A stretch of 64,000 bases of DNA, from the NCBI GenBank assembly GCA_016841365.1, contig JAENZI010000008.1, positions 1 through 64,000 of the forward strand, in the 5' to 3' direction. Under the pieces are notes generated by a model. The model made no database searches, had not been told where the DNA came from, and was given only the letters and a program-made list of their open reading frames with translations. Position numbers and translations under genes: made by a program. Numbering within the stretch: the stretch's first letter is position 1; each line of letters begins with the position of its first letter. The DNA comes from Anaerolineaceae bacterium (GTDB lineage: Bacteria; Chloroflexota; Anaerolineae; Anaerolineales; Anaerolineaceae). Of the stretch, positions 45,128 through 54,759 are shown in pieces.

Positions 45128-45300
45128 GAGATTTCCTTCATTAATGTGGTGTTTTTGAATTATAGCAGGAAACAATTGGCATGAACTCTGCTGCGGTGAA
45201 GATTAATTGGTACGAAACTTGCTTACTAAAAGGTGCTTGAATAATGATAAATATTTAGCCTGGAATCAGCCAGGAATCAGTAAAGCGATTGGACGTCCGT

Positions 45301-47763
45301 ATGAATAAGAACTTAGCACTGCCGATGGGAACTTTTTCTTTGATCATGTTGATCGGTGTCCTCACCGGGATCATGTTTGGCGGTGAAGCACCGAGACCTC
45401 AAATCCAGCAGGATCCGCCTGTGATTTCACCTGCCCTGTTAGAACAAGCGAAATCCATGGATTCGGTGGATTATTTGATCTATTTCGATGAAAAGGCGGA
45501 TCTTTCGGCTGCTTATGAGATGGATTGGGAAGCCCGCGGCTGGTATGTCTATGACACTCTTCGGGCGCATGCGGATGAGACCCAGGCTAATGTGCGCAAG
45601 TATCTTGAAGACCAGGGCGTCGAATATGAGCCTTTCTGGGTGCAAAATGTGATCGCTGTGAAGTCCTCGACCAGTAAGACCCTGAATGGTTTGCTGGATT
45701 TTTATGAGATCGACTCGATGGAAAAAGTACCGGTCGTATTTCTTGAAGAAACAGTGATCCCCGAGAGCGGTGTGGCAGATGAAGAGGTTTCTGTCGAAGG
45801 GGCTGCCAGTAACCTGTTGCATATCAACGCAGATGATGCCTGGGGTCTGGGGTATCTTGGCGAGGGGATGGTGGTGGGCAGCATTGATTCCGGGGCGCGC
45901 TTCAGCCATGAGGCGCTGCTTGGAACCTATCGGGGCAACCTCGGGGGTGGTAATGTTGACCACAATTTCAATTGGTGGGATGCGGTGAATGGCAACACCA
46001 CAGCCTATGACGACCACGGGCACGGCAGCCATACGATTGGGATCATGGCTGGCACAGATGGCGATGGCAACAGGATCGGCGTGGCACCTCAGGCGGATTG
46101 GATCGCGTGTAAGGCGATCAGTCAAACCGGCAGCGGGTTGGGTTGGGATTTCATCAAGTGCGGGCAGTTCATGGTTGCACCCTGGGATTTGAACCAGGAC
46201 AACGAGAACCCGAACCTGCGCCCCCATGTGGTCAACAACTCGTGGGGCGGCTGCAGCCAGACTTACTTCCCCTGGTTTGAGGGCACGATTGATTCCTGGC
46301 TGGCTGCAGGAATCTACCCCGTGTTTTCCAACGGGAATGCCAGCAATTGTGGCTACAGTACCCCGCCAGGGCTGAATACGGTCAGCGATCCGGCGCGCTC
46401 TTACCATGTGACAGCTGTGGGCTCCACCGGTATGGACGATGGGGCTTATGCCACGCATTCCAATTGGGGGCCGACAGACAGCCCAGACACAATTAACCCC
46501 AACGGTTATCCTAACATCAAACCGCAGGTGGTCGCACCTGGTGTGAATATCCGCTCGGCTGTGTCCTCACACGATCAGGCTTATGCTTCCTGGGGTGGGA
46601 CGTCGATGTCCGCGCCGCATGTCGCCGGGTTGGTGGCTTTAATGTGGGATGCTGGCCCATGCCTGACAGGTGATTATGCCCACACCGAAACACTCCTGCA
46701 GGGTTCGGCTGTTCCAATTCCTTACGACACGGGCAACGGTGACGAGGGTCCGGGCAATGTTCCCAACCATGCGACGGGCTGGGGTGAGATCAATGCCCTG
46801 GCTGCGGTGAATGCAGCGCTTGAGTTTTGCGGCACGGCCTATCTTGAAGGGCATGTTTATGACAGCGAGACGGGTCTGCCTGTTTCAGGTGCAGTAGTGA
46901 GCGCAGCAGCGCAGGGCGACCCGGCTAACGGTCAGACGGCGGTTGCCGACACGGATGGGTATTACTCGCTGCCCCTTGCCAGTGATGAAGTTTATGGTCT
47001 GACCGTCTCGGGATACGGTTACCAGTCATCAACTCTGGATAGTGTGTCCATTTCCACCGCTGGCGAGATTTTCGTCCATGATTTTATGCTGGAGCCGATC
47101 TCTGATGAGGTGACACTCTCTGGCAGGATCACCGATGGAAGCGGGCAGGGTTATCCGCTGTATGCAAGAATATTGATCGAGACCACTGGATTCAGCGAGT
47201 CGGTGTTTACCGACCCGGTGAATGGCACTTTTGAGGTCTCGTTGTTTGTGGATGTCCCTTACGATCTAACAATCACATCGATGATCGATGGCTATCAACA
47301 ATTAACCGAGACACAGATCGTTTTCGACGAACCCGTTGAAACCAGGGATTATGCGCTGAATGTAAGCCCCGAATGTGATGCCCCCGGCTATAGAATGCAG
47401 GCGGGTGTGTGCAGCACGCTGCAGGGCGGTGTGTTGTTGGGCTATGTGAGCGACCAAATCTCGGGAGAATACCTGAACGGGGTGTCCCTTTCAGATGGCA
47501 ATGTCAGTGCTGTGACCAGCACCACATCGGCTGATCCTGATGTTGAGGATGGCTTCTACTGGCTGTTCCTCCCGACCGCGGATGATACACAAAATGTCAG
47601 GCTCAGCCTGTCAAAGTGGTTGTATGTGCGGCTGGTGGCGGATGCGCCGGTGACGCAGTCGGAAATTACCGCCATTGATTTTTCGCTTGAGAGTTGCCAG
47701 CACAGGTTATGGGTGGTGCTTCAACAACTCGTCACCGCGATCAGGGATTTATTTACGGCGTAA
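45301..47763 (+). CDS. Secreted subtilisin-like protease (S8) with C-terminal beta domains
   Basis: An 820-residue exported protease. I start it at ATG 45301, giving a signal-like helix (MGTFSLIMLIGVLTGIMFGG), rather than TTG 45289. An inhibitor-type prodomain (about 40-170) has SVDYLIYFDEKADLS. The catalytic triad is Asp in VVGSIDSGARFSHEAL, His in DDHGHGSHTIGIM and Ser in WGGTSMSAPHVAGL. After about 520 come carboxypeptidase-regulatory-like domains (AYLEGHVYDSETGLPVSGAVV and SGRITDGSGQGYPLYA). It ends LQQLVTAIRDLFTA without the YFP-type tail of its neighbour, so a late frameshift is possible. Confidence 0.88.
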   Translation: MNKNLALPMGTFSLIMLIGVLTGIMFGGEAPRPQIQQDPPVISPALLEQAKSMDSVDYLIYFDEKADLSAAYEMDWEARGWYVYDTLRAHADETQANVRKYLEDQGVEYEPFWVQNVIAVKSSTSKTLNGLLDFYEIDSMEKVPVVFLEETVIPESGVADEEVSVEGAASNLLHINADDAWGLGYLGEGMVVGSIDSGARFSHEALLGTYRGNLGGGNVDHNFNWWDAVNGNTTAYDDHGHGSHTIGIMAGTDGDGNRIGVAPQADWIACKAISQTGSGLGWDFIKCGQFMVAPWDLNQDNENPNLRPHVVNNSWGGCSQTYFPWFEGTIDSWLAAGIYPVFSNGNASNCGYSTPPGLNTVSDPARSYHVTAVGSTGMDDGAYATHSNWGPTDSPDTINPNGYPNIKPQVVAPGVNIRSAVSSHDQAYASWGGTSMSAPHVAGLVALMWDAGPCLTGDYAHTETLLQGSAVPIPYDTGNGDEGPGNVPNHATGWGEINALAAVNAALEFCGTAYLEGHVYDSETGLPVSGAVVSAAAQGDPANGQTAVADTDGYYSLPLASDEVYGLTVSGYGYQSSTLDSVSISTAGEIFVHDFMLEPISDEVTLSGRITDGSGQGYPLYARILIETTGFSESVFTDPVNGTFEVSLFVDVPYDLTITSMIDGYQQLTETQIVFDEPVETRDYALNVSPECDAPGYRMQAGVCSTLQGGVLLGYVSDQISGEYLNGVSLSDGNVSAVTSTTSADPDVEDGFYWLFLPTADDTQNVRLSLSKWLYVRLVADAPVTQSEITAIDFSLESCQHRLWVVLQQLVTAIRDLFTA

Positions 47764-47775
47764 CCTTAGAGACTG

Positions 47776-47805
47776 TTGGTTAAACACAGCTCGATATGCT
47801 ATACT
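47776..47805 (+). promoter_or_regulatory. Promoter of the second S8 protease gene
   Basis: TTGGTT (47776-47781) and TATACT (47800-47805) with an 18-bp spacer, and TGC directly before the -10 giving an extended -10. This suggests the second protease has its own promoter and is not only read from the first. Confidence 0.5.
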
Positions 47806-47859
47806 GGAACACAATCACGGAATAATTATTGGTAGAAAATCAACGGATTGGAGCAATCC

Positions 47860-49413
47860 ATGAAGAAAATATTGGTGTATTGGGTTCGTTTAATTTCCAC
47901 AATGCTCATTTTGCTATTGGCAGCAGGAACCGGGAGCTTTTCACCGGTCGGTGCTGCACGCCCGTCGCAAGATATCCCCACAATAGACCCTGTTTTGTTG
48001 GAAGAGAGCCAGCGTTCTGAGACGGTGGATTTTTTGATCACCTTCGATGATGAAGCAGACCTTTCGGCCGCGAATGAGATGGATTGGGAGGCTCGGGGAT
48101 GGTATGTGTATGAAACTCTGGCAGATGCTGCGGAAAGTTCACAGGGGCGGGTTCGCGCATATCTTGACCGGGCTGGCATTACTTATCAGCCTTTTTGGAT
48201 TCAAAATGTGATCCTGGTTGAGTCATCAACGACGGAGACGATGATGGGACTGTTAGATTTCGTCGAGATTGATTCACTCGAATCCAACGCACAGATGATG
48301 CTGGTTGAACCAGATGAGGTTTCACCAGTCATAGAAGGGTATGAATCGCGCACTGCGACGAGCAACCTGCTGCATATCAATGCCAATGATGCCTGGGCGG
48401 CTGGTTTTCGCGGTGAGGGCATGGTGGTTGGGAGCATTGACACCGGTGTGCGCTATACGCACGAGGCGTTGTTCGAGCAGTATCGCGGCAACCTGGGCGG
48501 GAGCCTGAATCACAACTTTAACTGGTGGGATGCCGTATATGGGTCTAATCAGCCGGTAGACCATTATGGGCATGGCACGCATGTAACCGGGATTATGGTG
48601 GGAACGGATGGCTCAGGGAATGAAATCGGAGTCGCACCTGGTGCCGAGTGGATCGCCTGTAATGCCTTTGATAATAAAAGCGCGTCTGCAGCCAATTTGC
48701 TTGAATGCGCGCAATTTATGTTGGCACCGACGAACCTTTCATGGGGGAGCCCTAATCCAAGCATGCGTCCGCATGTGATCAATAACTCCTGGGGCGATTG
48801 TGCGCAAACTTATAATGACTGGTTTGAAAATGCCATTGATGCCTGGCTGGCAGCGGGGATCTACCCGGTATTTGCCAATGGCAATGCCAGCAACTGTGGC
48901 TATTCTCAGCCGCCGGGGTTGAACACTGTCGGTAACCCAGCACGCTCCTACCATGTCACGGCGGTTGGCTCAACCGGTAACAGCAATGGACTCTATGCGT
49001 CGCATTCTAATTGGGGGCCAACAGACAGCCTGGATACGCTCAATGCCAATGGATATCCAACGCTCAAGCCGCAAGTGGTGGCACCGGGCGTTTCCATTCT
49101 CTCATCCTATGCAGATAGTGATTATGGGTATGTTTATGCATCCGGGACGTCCATGTCCGCGCCGCATGTCTCTGGCATGGTGGCGCTGCTGTGGCAGATG
49201 TCGCCCGGGCTGGTGGGTGATTATGTTGCGACTGAAACCCTGATTCAGAATACCGCAGATCCGATCCCTTATCCTACCGGGAATGGGGATGAAGGGCCGG
49301 GCAATGTGCCAAATCACGCGACGGGCTGGGGCGAGATCGATGTGTGGGCAGCATATCAGGCGTTAACGGTGACTTTTAGCGATTTTTATTATTTCCCGTT
49401 GTTCAGCCATTAA
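47860..49413 (+). CDS. Secreted subtilisin-like protease (S8), short paralogue
   Basis: A 517-residue paralogue of the upstream protease. The start is ATG 47860 with TTGGAG upstream, followed by a signal peptide (LISTMLILLLAAGTGSFS). The prodomain has TVDFLITFDDEADLSAANEMD, almost the same as the neighbour. The triad is Asp in VVGSIDTGVRYTHEAL, His in YGHGTHVTGIMVG and Ser in SGTSMSAPHVSGM. It lacks the extra beta domains and ends in SDFYYFPLFSH, resembling the C-terminus of the C39-like peptidase at 5.9 kb. Probably an extracellular or surface scavenging protease. Confidence 0.9.
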   Translation: MKKILVYWVRLISTMLILLLAAGTGSFSPVGAARPSQDIPTIDPVLLEESQRSETVDFLITFDDEADLSAANEMDWEARGWYVYETLADAAESSQGRVRAYLDRAGITYQPFWIQNVILVESSTTETMMGLLDFVEIDSLESNAQMMLVEPDEVSPVIEGYESRTATSNLLHINANDAWAAGFRGEGMVVGSIDTGVRYTHEALFEQYRGNLGGSLNHNFNWWDAVYGSNQPVDHYGHGTHVTGIMVGTDGSGNEIGVAPGAEWIACNAFDNKSASAANLLECAQFMLAPTNLSWGSPNPSMRPHVINNSWGDCAQTYNDWFENAIDAWLAAGIYPVFANGNASNCGYSQPPGLNTVGNPARSYHVTAVGSTGNSNGLYASHSNWGPTDSLDTLNANGYPTLKPQVVAPGVSILSSYADSDYGYVYASGTSMSAPHVSGMVALLWQMSPGLVGDYVATETLIQNTADPIPYPTGNGDEGPGNVPNHATGWGEIDVWAAYQALTVTFSDFYYFPLFSH

Positions 49414-49452
49414 TCGATTCTAAGAGTGCGAGTTAACCTTTAGGCTGGCAGG

Positions 49453-49458
49453 TATAAT
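49453..49458 (+). promoter_or_regulatory. TATAAT box with leaderless layout
   Basis: TATAAT ends 7 nt before the ATG at 49466, so RNA should begin at the start codon. No Shine-Dalgarno is present (TTCTGCC) and no clear -35 is seen. Confidence 0.45.
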
Positions 49459-49465
49459 TTCTGCC

Positions 49466-49876
49466 ATGAATGATGCCACGCTGTATGATGTGCGGACCTT
49501 ATATGACTGCATGCAGGATCCGGCGACGGTCGCCTGGATGGTGCAGATGAACGTCCCCGTGCCGGATATCGCCCCGCCCGGGCGATATCCCTCTCCGGCA
49601 GAGATAAGGGATGTGATTGATGCAATCCCGGGGATCAGTCCCGAGTATGTGATCACGAAGTCGGTATGGGAAGTGAGCATTGTCAGCCGCAAAGACGTCA
49701 GCTGGGCGACGCTGGCGATTAAGGATTACGCCGGCTTGCCGGATGAGGCACGACCGTTTTATTTCACAGGCGGGTGGGATGAGGTAATCCTGTTGGTCAC
49801 AACGCATTTGGCAAAACGCTGCGGTCCCTTTGTACTCCTGCATAATTCCGGTGCTTCACCTCAAATTGTGATGTGA
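49466..49876 (+). CDS. Unrecognised 136-residue protein
   Basis: A small soluble protein without signal peptide. Residues about 38-52 are Pro-rich (IAPPGRYPSPAEIRD), and the C-terminal half has VWEVSIVSRKDVSWATLAI and a closing HLAKRCGPFVLLHNSG. I do not recognise the family. It lies between the protease gene and the convergent photolyase gene (36 bp between stops). The codon pattern resembles neighbouring backbone genes, so it is probably real. Confidence 0.6.
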   Translation: MNDATLYDVRTLYDCMQDPATVAWMVQMNVPVPDIAPPGRYPSPAEIRDVIDAIPGISPEYVITKSVWEVSIVSRKDVSWATLAIKDYAGLPDEARPFYFTGGWDEVILLVTTHLAKRCGPFVLLHNSGASPQIVM

Positions 49877-49912
49877 CCCGGTTCAGGGGGAATGGATCGA
49901 TCTGTTCTTGGG

Positions 49913-51334
49913 TTAACCCTCTTGATTTTCAAAAAATGAATCTTTTGCTTCGCTGTATGCTTTCAGCGTGCGCTGGCGGGCGAATTTATGGTCGACGATC
50001 TGTTTTGGGTAATCGCTGCCATATTTGAAGCCATATTTTTTAGCTTCCGCCGGGTCGATCTTCCAGGGTTCGTGCCGGAATTTTACGGGGAGATGTTTTA
50101 GTTCCGGTACCCAATGGGCGATATAGTCCCCTTCAGGGTCGTATTTTTGCCCCTGAAGAACCGGGTTGAATATGCGGAAATAAGGGGCGGCATCGGTGCC
50201 CGTGCCGGCAGACCACTGCCAGCCGCCATTGTTGGCGGCCGGGTCACCGTCCACCAGGTTCGCCATGAACCAGGCTTCGCCCTCTTGCCAGTTGATCAGC
50301 AGGTCTTTGGTCAGGAACGAGGCGGCGATCATTCGGCCGCGGTTGTGCATCCAACCGGTATGGGCTAACTGGCGCATGCAGGCATCAACGAAGGGATAGC
50401 CCGTTTTCCCGTCCTGCCAGGCTTGCAGATCATCCGGCGCATTCCGCCATTGGATGTTTTGATACTTTTCGCGAAATGCGCCTCTCATCACATTTGGGAA
50501 GTGATAGAGGATGGCGGTGTAAAACTCGCGCCACACAAGCTCATCCATCCAGGTGCGGATTTCTGAGCGCTGCTTGGTGGTTTTACTCTGGTGATAGGCG
50601 ATCTGCGCCTCTACGAACGCCTCTCGGATGGAGATCAGTCCGAACCTCAGATAGGGTGAGAGCCGTGAGGTGCCGTCCAGATCCATCCGGTCGCGCAGGC
50701 TCTGATAGCGCTGAATGCCATCATCCGCAAAGGTTTGCAAGCGAGATTGGGCTTCATCGGATGTGGCAGGGAAGTGCTCTGACGCCTGAGCCTCAGGAAG
50801 CTGCCCGGCATCTAACCCCTGCGGGAGGGGCGGCAGGCTGTTTGGCGCGGGCAGGCAGTCTGCGGGAGTGGGGATTGGAGACTCGTACCATTTGTTCTTG
50901 TAGGGCGTGAAAACGGTGTATGGATTGCCATCGTCTTTGAGGATGGCTGATGGATGGCGCAGAGTGACGCCCTCCGGATGGTGGATTGGAAAGAATTGAG
51001 AGACGTTTAGGTCGCGCTGCCGAGCAAAGGGACTATAGTCTTCATGGGCAAAAAGGGATATCTCACCAAGTTGAGTGGATAAGGCTTGTAATGCTTGTTG
51101 TGCCGGCCCTTGGCGGACGATCAACCTGCTGCCGAGGTCTCGCAGCTGGCGGTCTAGGTCTGCCAAAGCAGCCAGGATGAAATCTCGGCGTTTTGGTGCG
51201 GCCTGCTGCATTAATTCTGGCTCGATGATGAACAGGGGTATCAGAAAATCGGCATTTTGCCGGGCGGCATCTAATGTCTGATTGTCTTGCAAACGAATAT
51301 CCCGGCGAATCCACCAGATTTGTGTATGACCCAT
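49913..51334 (-). CDS. phr: Deoxyribodipyrimidine photolyase / cryptochrome
   Basis: A 473-residue flavoprotein of the class I photolyase type that splits UV-induced pyrimidine dimers in light. The N-terminal Rossmann domain binds the antenna (WWIRRDIRLQDNQTL). The FAD domain shows TSRLSPYLRFGLIS, DELVWREFY, NRGRMIAASFL, and the long NGGWQWSAGTGTDAAPYFRIF block that lines FAD and DNA. The length is normal. AAGGAGCGC lies before the ATG. It is transcribed away from the SorC operon; I see no light-response site. Confidence 0.94.
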   Translation of the reverse strand: MGHTQIWWIRRDIRLQDNQTLDAARQNADFLIPLFIIEPELMQQAAPKRRDFILAALADLDRQLRDLGSRLIVRQGPAQQALQALSTQLGEISLFAHEDYSPFARQRDLNVSQFFPIHHPEGVTLRHPSAILKDDGNPYTVFTPYKNKWYESPIPTPADCLPAPNSLPPLPQGLDAGQLPEAQASEHFPATSDEAQSRLQTFADDGIQRYQSLRDRMDLDGTSRLSPYLRFGLISIREAFVEAQIAYHQSKTTKQRSEIRTWMDELVWREFYTAILYHFPNVMRGAFREKYQNIQWRNAPDDLQAWQDGKTGYPFVDACMRQLAHTGWMHNRGRMIAASFLTKDLLINWQEGEAWFMANLVDGDPAANNGGWQWSAGTGTDAAPYFRIFNPVLQGQKYDPEGDYIAHWVPELKHLPVKFRHEPWKIDPAEAKKYGFKYGSDYPKQIVDHKFARQRTLKAYSEAKDSFFENQEG

Positions 51335-51665
51335 AAGCGCTCCTTTTGAGTTAATTGTACTTGAGCATTGTAAACCGGAAGAAAGGCTAAAGAAGGTTTT
51401 AACCAGAAAGCCGCCCGGGATGCGGACGGCAATCTAGCTTAGGCTGCGGCACTCTTTATCGAATACTACCGAGGAGAGGTGCCACAGCCATCGTTAAGTA
51501 ACTACTACGATCTGTCATTGTACACCACCTCCTCTTTTCGTGGGATTGCGTTGTTCAGAGAAGGAACGTTATTCTCATTGTTGGCTAAAGTATCACATAT
51601 TGGGGAGGGTTTGTCAATATGGTGTAGCGGCTTGGCGATGATGCATAAAAAGTGCTTCAATTTCC
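51335..51665. other. Divergent intergenic region, photolyase to SorC operon
   Basis: No gene is seen. It contains a loose inverted pair (GAGGAGAGGTG near 51472 and CACCACCTCCTC near 51524) followed by TTTT, which could form a weak structure, and a AT-rich stretch to 51660. The photolyase promoter should lie near 51345-51400 on the minus strand but no clear boxes are visible. Confidence 0.4.
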
Positions 51666-51694
51666 TTGACACGTGGAGGAAATTCTTATATAAT
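51666..51694 (+). promoter_or_regulatory. Perfect sigma-70 promoter of the SorC-dehydrogenase-PTS unit
   Basis: TTGACA (51666-51671), a 17-bp spacer, and TATAAT (51689-51694): both hexamers and spacing are consensus. Such a strong promoter would need tight repression. Confidence 0.85.
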
Positions 51695-51707
51695 TCACAT
51701 ATGTGAA
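51694..51707. promoter_or_regulatory. 14-bp perfect palindrome TTCACATATGTGAA over the start site
   Basis: The palindrome begins at the last base of the -10 box and covers the expected transcription start (near 51701). A further half-site GTGTGAAT follows at 51721-51728. The position is ideal for auto-repression by the SorC-family protein encoded just downstream. The protein-site match is inferred. Confidence 0.65.
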
Positions 51708-51742
51708 CGGCAAATAGCAAGTGTGAATCACGGAGAGCCTTG

Positions 51743-52708
51743 TTGGAATCACAAAACCCTGATCAAAGGATCAATCTGCTGGCTGATATTGCTGAAATGT
51801 ACTTTTTAGAAGGGAAAAACCAGGCAGAAATCGCTAAAAAGGTGGGTATGACGCGCTCGAATGTTTCACGCTTATTAAAAGAAGCCAGGGAATCCGGCAT
51901 TATCGAAATTCAAATTAATCGCCCCGTCAGTGAGAACCCGGAACTCGCTCAACAAATGGTTGAGCGTTTTAATTTAATTGCCGCGCGGATCGTTGAGGTG
52001 GACCGCTCGAACCAATTATTGGATAAGCTTGGCGGCGTGGCTGCTGATGAACTGGTGCGGAATTTGATGCCCGGGCAAATTTTGGGCACAGCCTGGGGAA
52101 CAGGGATCAGTGCCACCGTTGAACACTTAGAGCCGACAACTGCTATCCCCTCGCTTAAGGTCATCCAACTTTTAGGTGCCCTGGGTGCCCATATCAGAGA
52201 TTATGACGCGCATGCCATTGTACGGCGTTTGGAAGATAAACTGGATGCCGAGGGTATTTACTTCAACGCGCCATTTTTTGTTGAAGACGAAACAATGGCA
52301 AATTTGTTTTTAGAAACGAAGAGCCTGAATGAGCCTTTGAATATGGCTAAGCGGGCGGATGTGGCGCTGCTTGGCGTGGGCAGCCTGGATATTGACCACT
52401 GTAGTTATTACCTTGCCGGGTATTTGTCGGATGATGAGGTTTACGCCCTGCAAGATGCCGGCGCCGTCGGCGATGTATGCGCGGTGTTCTTTGATGGGAA
52501 CGGAAACCTGGTTGAACATGAGCTGAAGAAACGTATGATTGGGATTTCAGCACAGGACTTATTGGATATCCCGATCAGGATCGCTGCCGCTGGTGGGCCT
52601 GCGAAGGTTGACCCCATCCTTGGCGCGCTGCGGGCAAAACTGATCAATGTTCTTGTCACTGATTCTGCGACGGCAGCAAGTGTATTAAAGCGGGAAAAAA
52701 CTGAATAA
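51743..52708 (+). CDS. SorC/DeoR-type sugar-responsive regulator
   Basis: A 321-residue regulator starting at TTG 51743, 7 nt after CGGAGAG (an adjacent TTG at 51740 is possible). The N-terminal helix-turn-helix reads NQAEIAKKVGMTRSNVSRLL. The C-terminal sugar-phosphate-binding domain has LGTAWGTGISATVEHL, VALLGVGSLD, DAGAVGDVCAVFFDGNG and VTDSATAASVL. SorC proteins usually sense a phosphorylated sugar, here probably the product of the PTS encoded downstream. Confidence 0.9.
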   Translation: MESQNPDQRINLLADIAEMYFLEGKNQAEIAKKVGMTRSNVSRLLKEARESGIIEIQINRPVSENPELAQQMVERFNLIAARIVEVDRSNQLLDKLGGVAADELVRNLMPGQILGTAWGTGISATVEHLEPTTAIPSLKVIQLLGALGAHIRDYDAHAIVRRLEDKLDAEGIYFNAPFFVEDETMANLFLETKSLNEPLNMAKRADVALLGVGSLDIDHCSYYLAGYLSDDEVYALQDAGAVGDVCAVFFDGNGNLVEHELKKRMIGISAQDLLDIPIRIAAAGGPAKVDPILGALRAKLINVLVTDSATAASVLKREKTE

Positions 52709-52734
52709 TTTAATCGTATAACTGAAAGGATTAT

Positions 52735-53766
52735 ATGAGATCTGAAAATTTGAATGCAAATTATGATAACGAAAAGACCGAAGATGTGTTAAAGAAAGCA
52801 GATGTGTTGGGTCTTTCAAAAGAAGACCTGATCGATATGTACAAAACCATGATCCAGATTCGGCTTTTCGAAGAGATGGCCGATAAGCTGTATGCCCTCG
52901 GGAAGGTGCATGGCACCATGCATCTCTCGGCTGGCCAGGAAGGTGTGGCGGTGGGCACGGGCACGGTCATGCAGAAGGTCGATTATTTATTGAACCATCA
53001 CCGCGGTCACGGGCATTTCATCGCCAGCGGTGCGGACGTTAACAAGATGATGGCTGAATTCTTGGGAAAAGAAACCGGCTATTGCAAAGGCCGCGGCGGA
53101 TCCATGCATATTGCCGATGTGGAAGCCAATAACCTGGGTGCCAACGGCATCGTGGGCGGCGGCATTCACCTGGCCGCAGGCGTCGGGTTGGCGATCAAGA
53201 TGATGAAAGAGCCGCGTGTGGTGCTGGTCATTTTTGGTGACGGTGCTGCCAACCAGGGTATTTTGCACGAATCCTTCAACATGTCGGCGATCTGGGATTT
53301 GCCTGTTGTTTATTTGTGTGAAAACAACCATTACGGCATGTCGGCGGATGTCACCCGCGTTTCTTCCAAAGTGCCCTTCAAGGGGCGAGCCGAAGCGCAC
53401 GGCATCCCCGGTTATTTTATTGACGGGAATGACGTTTTGGCTGTGCATGAAACGATGAAAGAAGCGGTTGAGCATGCCCGGTCGGGTAAGGGACCAGTGT
53501 TTGTCGAAACCGAAACTTATCGCTATTTTGGCCATTCCAAGAGCGACCGGAATCTGTATCGGACAAAGGAAGAGATTCAAGCCTGGAAAGAAAAAGACCC
53601 TATCGGCCGCTTTGAGACGTTGTTAATTGAGGCCAAAGTATTGAATGACAAAGCTATTAAAGAAATTTATCAAGAAATGAGTCAGGTGATCGACGAAGCA
53701 GTGGCATTTGCTGAAAATTCGCCCGAACCTGATCCTTCAGAAGTTACGGAGTGGGTTTATGCCTGA
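52735..53766 (+). CDS. 2-oxoacid (pyruvate/acetoin-type) dehydrogenase E1 alpha
   Basis: A 343-residue thiamine-diphosphate-binding subunit. The TPP motif runs from [18 protein letters not shown] to [10 protein letters not shown] (about 163-200); [12 protein letters not shown] and [10 protein letters not shown] are active-site loops. It forms an alpha2-beta2 E1 with the next gene. Sequence similarity alone does not separate pyruvate from acetoin or branched-chain substrates. GAAAGGA lies just before the ATG. The gene follows the regulator by 26 bp. Confidence 0.92.
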   Translation: MRSENLNANYDNEKTEDVLKKADVLGLSKEDLIDMYKTMIQIRLFEEMADKLYALGKVHGTMHLSAGQEGVAVGTGTVMQKVDYLLNHHRGHGHFIASGADVNKMMAEFLGKETGYCKGRGGSMHIADVEANNLGANGIVGGGIHLAAGVGLAIKMMKEPRVVLVIFGDGAANQGILHESFNMSAIWDLPVVYLCENNHYGMSADVTRVSSKVPFKGRAEAHGIPGYFIDGNDVLAVHETMKEAVEHARSGKGPVFVETETYRYFGHSKSDRNLYRTKEEIQAWKEKDPIGRFETLLIEAKVLNDKAIKEIYQEMSQVIDEAVAFAENSPEPDPSEVTEWVYA

Positions 53767-54745
53767 AATTACATATCGTGAAGCGATTAAGAACGCCATG
53801 GTTGAGGAAATGCGTCGTGATGAACGCGTGTTTTTGATTGGCGAAGATATAGGTACTTATGGCGGCGCATTTGGTGTTAGCGCCGGGATGCTTGAAGAAT
53901 TTGGCCCTGAGCGCATCGTTGAGACGCCTATCTCAGAGGATGCCATTATTGGTGCGGCTGCCGGGGCAGCGATGGTCGGTATGCGGCCGATCGCTGAAAT
54001 GATGTTCATGGATTTTATTTTGCTTGCGCTGGAACCGCTGGTTAATCAGGCGGCGAAAGCACGCTATATGTTCGGCGGCAAAGCCACCGTACCGATGGTG
54101 GTACGCATGCCCGGTGGTTCAGGCACAGGCGCTGCAGCACAGCATTCACAATCCCTGGAAACGATCCTGATGCACATCCCCGGGATCAAGGTTGTGGCGC
54201 CGAGCACACCCTATGACGCCAAGGGATTGCTGGTCAGCAGCATCCGCGATGCCAACCCAATCTGTTTTGTTGAGCATAAACTGCTGTATAAGACCAAAGG
54301 TGAAGTCCCAGATGAAGAATACAGCATTCCGTTAGGTGTGGCTGATATCAAGCGGGAAGGCACTGATATCACTGTGGTGGCCTCCGGGATTATGGTGCAC
54401 AAGTCACTTGAAGCGGCTGAAACCCTGGCTGAAGAAGGCATCTCCGTGGAAGTGGTTGACCCGCGTACGTTGCGCCCATTGGATGTTGATACGATCTCAA
54501 AATCCGTCAAGAAAACAGGGCGGCTGCTGGTCGTGCACGAAGCGGTCAAGACAGCCGGGTGGGCGGGTGAAGTTATGGCTTCTGTATCCGAAACACCAGC
54601 TTGGGATTACCTGGATGCGCCGATGCGCCGGTTAGCCGGTAAGGATGTTCCCATCCCCTATAACCGGGAGCTTGAATTGGCCGCTGTCCCACAAGTTGAA
54701 GATATTGTTGAGGAAATTAGAGCGATCGTTCAGTATCGTTATTAA
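53759..54745 (+). CDS. 2-oxoacid (pyruvate/acetoin-type) dehydrogenase E1 beta
   Basis: A 328-residue partner of E1 alpha. Its start (ATG 53759) overlaps the alpha gene by 8 bp; a longer frame start at 53708 lies inside alpha and is not used. Family marks: [58 protein letters not shown] with the active-site His, and [11 protein letters not shown]. The transketolase C-terminal fold closes the protein. Confidence 0.93.
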   Translation: MPEITYREAIKNAMVEEMRRDERVFLIGEDIGTYGGAFGVSAGMLEEFGPERIVETPISEDAIIGAAAGAAMVGMRPIAEMMFMDFILLALEPLVNQAAKARYMFGGKATVPMVVRMPGGSGTGAAAQHSQSLETILMHIPGIKVVAPSTPYDAKGLLVSSIRDANPICFVEHKLLYKTKGEVPDEEYSIPLGVADIKREGTDITVVASGIMVHKSLEAAETLAEEGISVEVVDPRTLRPLDVDTISKSVKKTGRLLVVHEAVKTAGWAGEVMASVSETPAWDYLDAPMRRLAGKDVPIPYNRELELAAVPQVEDIVEEIRAIVQYRY

Positions 54746-54759
54746 AAAGGAGGCACTTT

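Noticed and set aside
45439-46458. 339-codon antisense frame in the first S8 protease
   Set aside because: It is the mirror of a high-GC coding gene with clear catalytic motifs; no family features of its own.
51472-51540. Riboswitch or terminator before the SorC gene
   Set aside because: The inverted pair is imperfect, lies upstream of the clear promoter and fits no riboswitch pattern I know.
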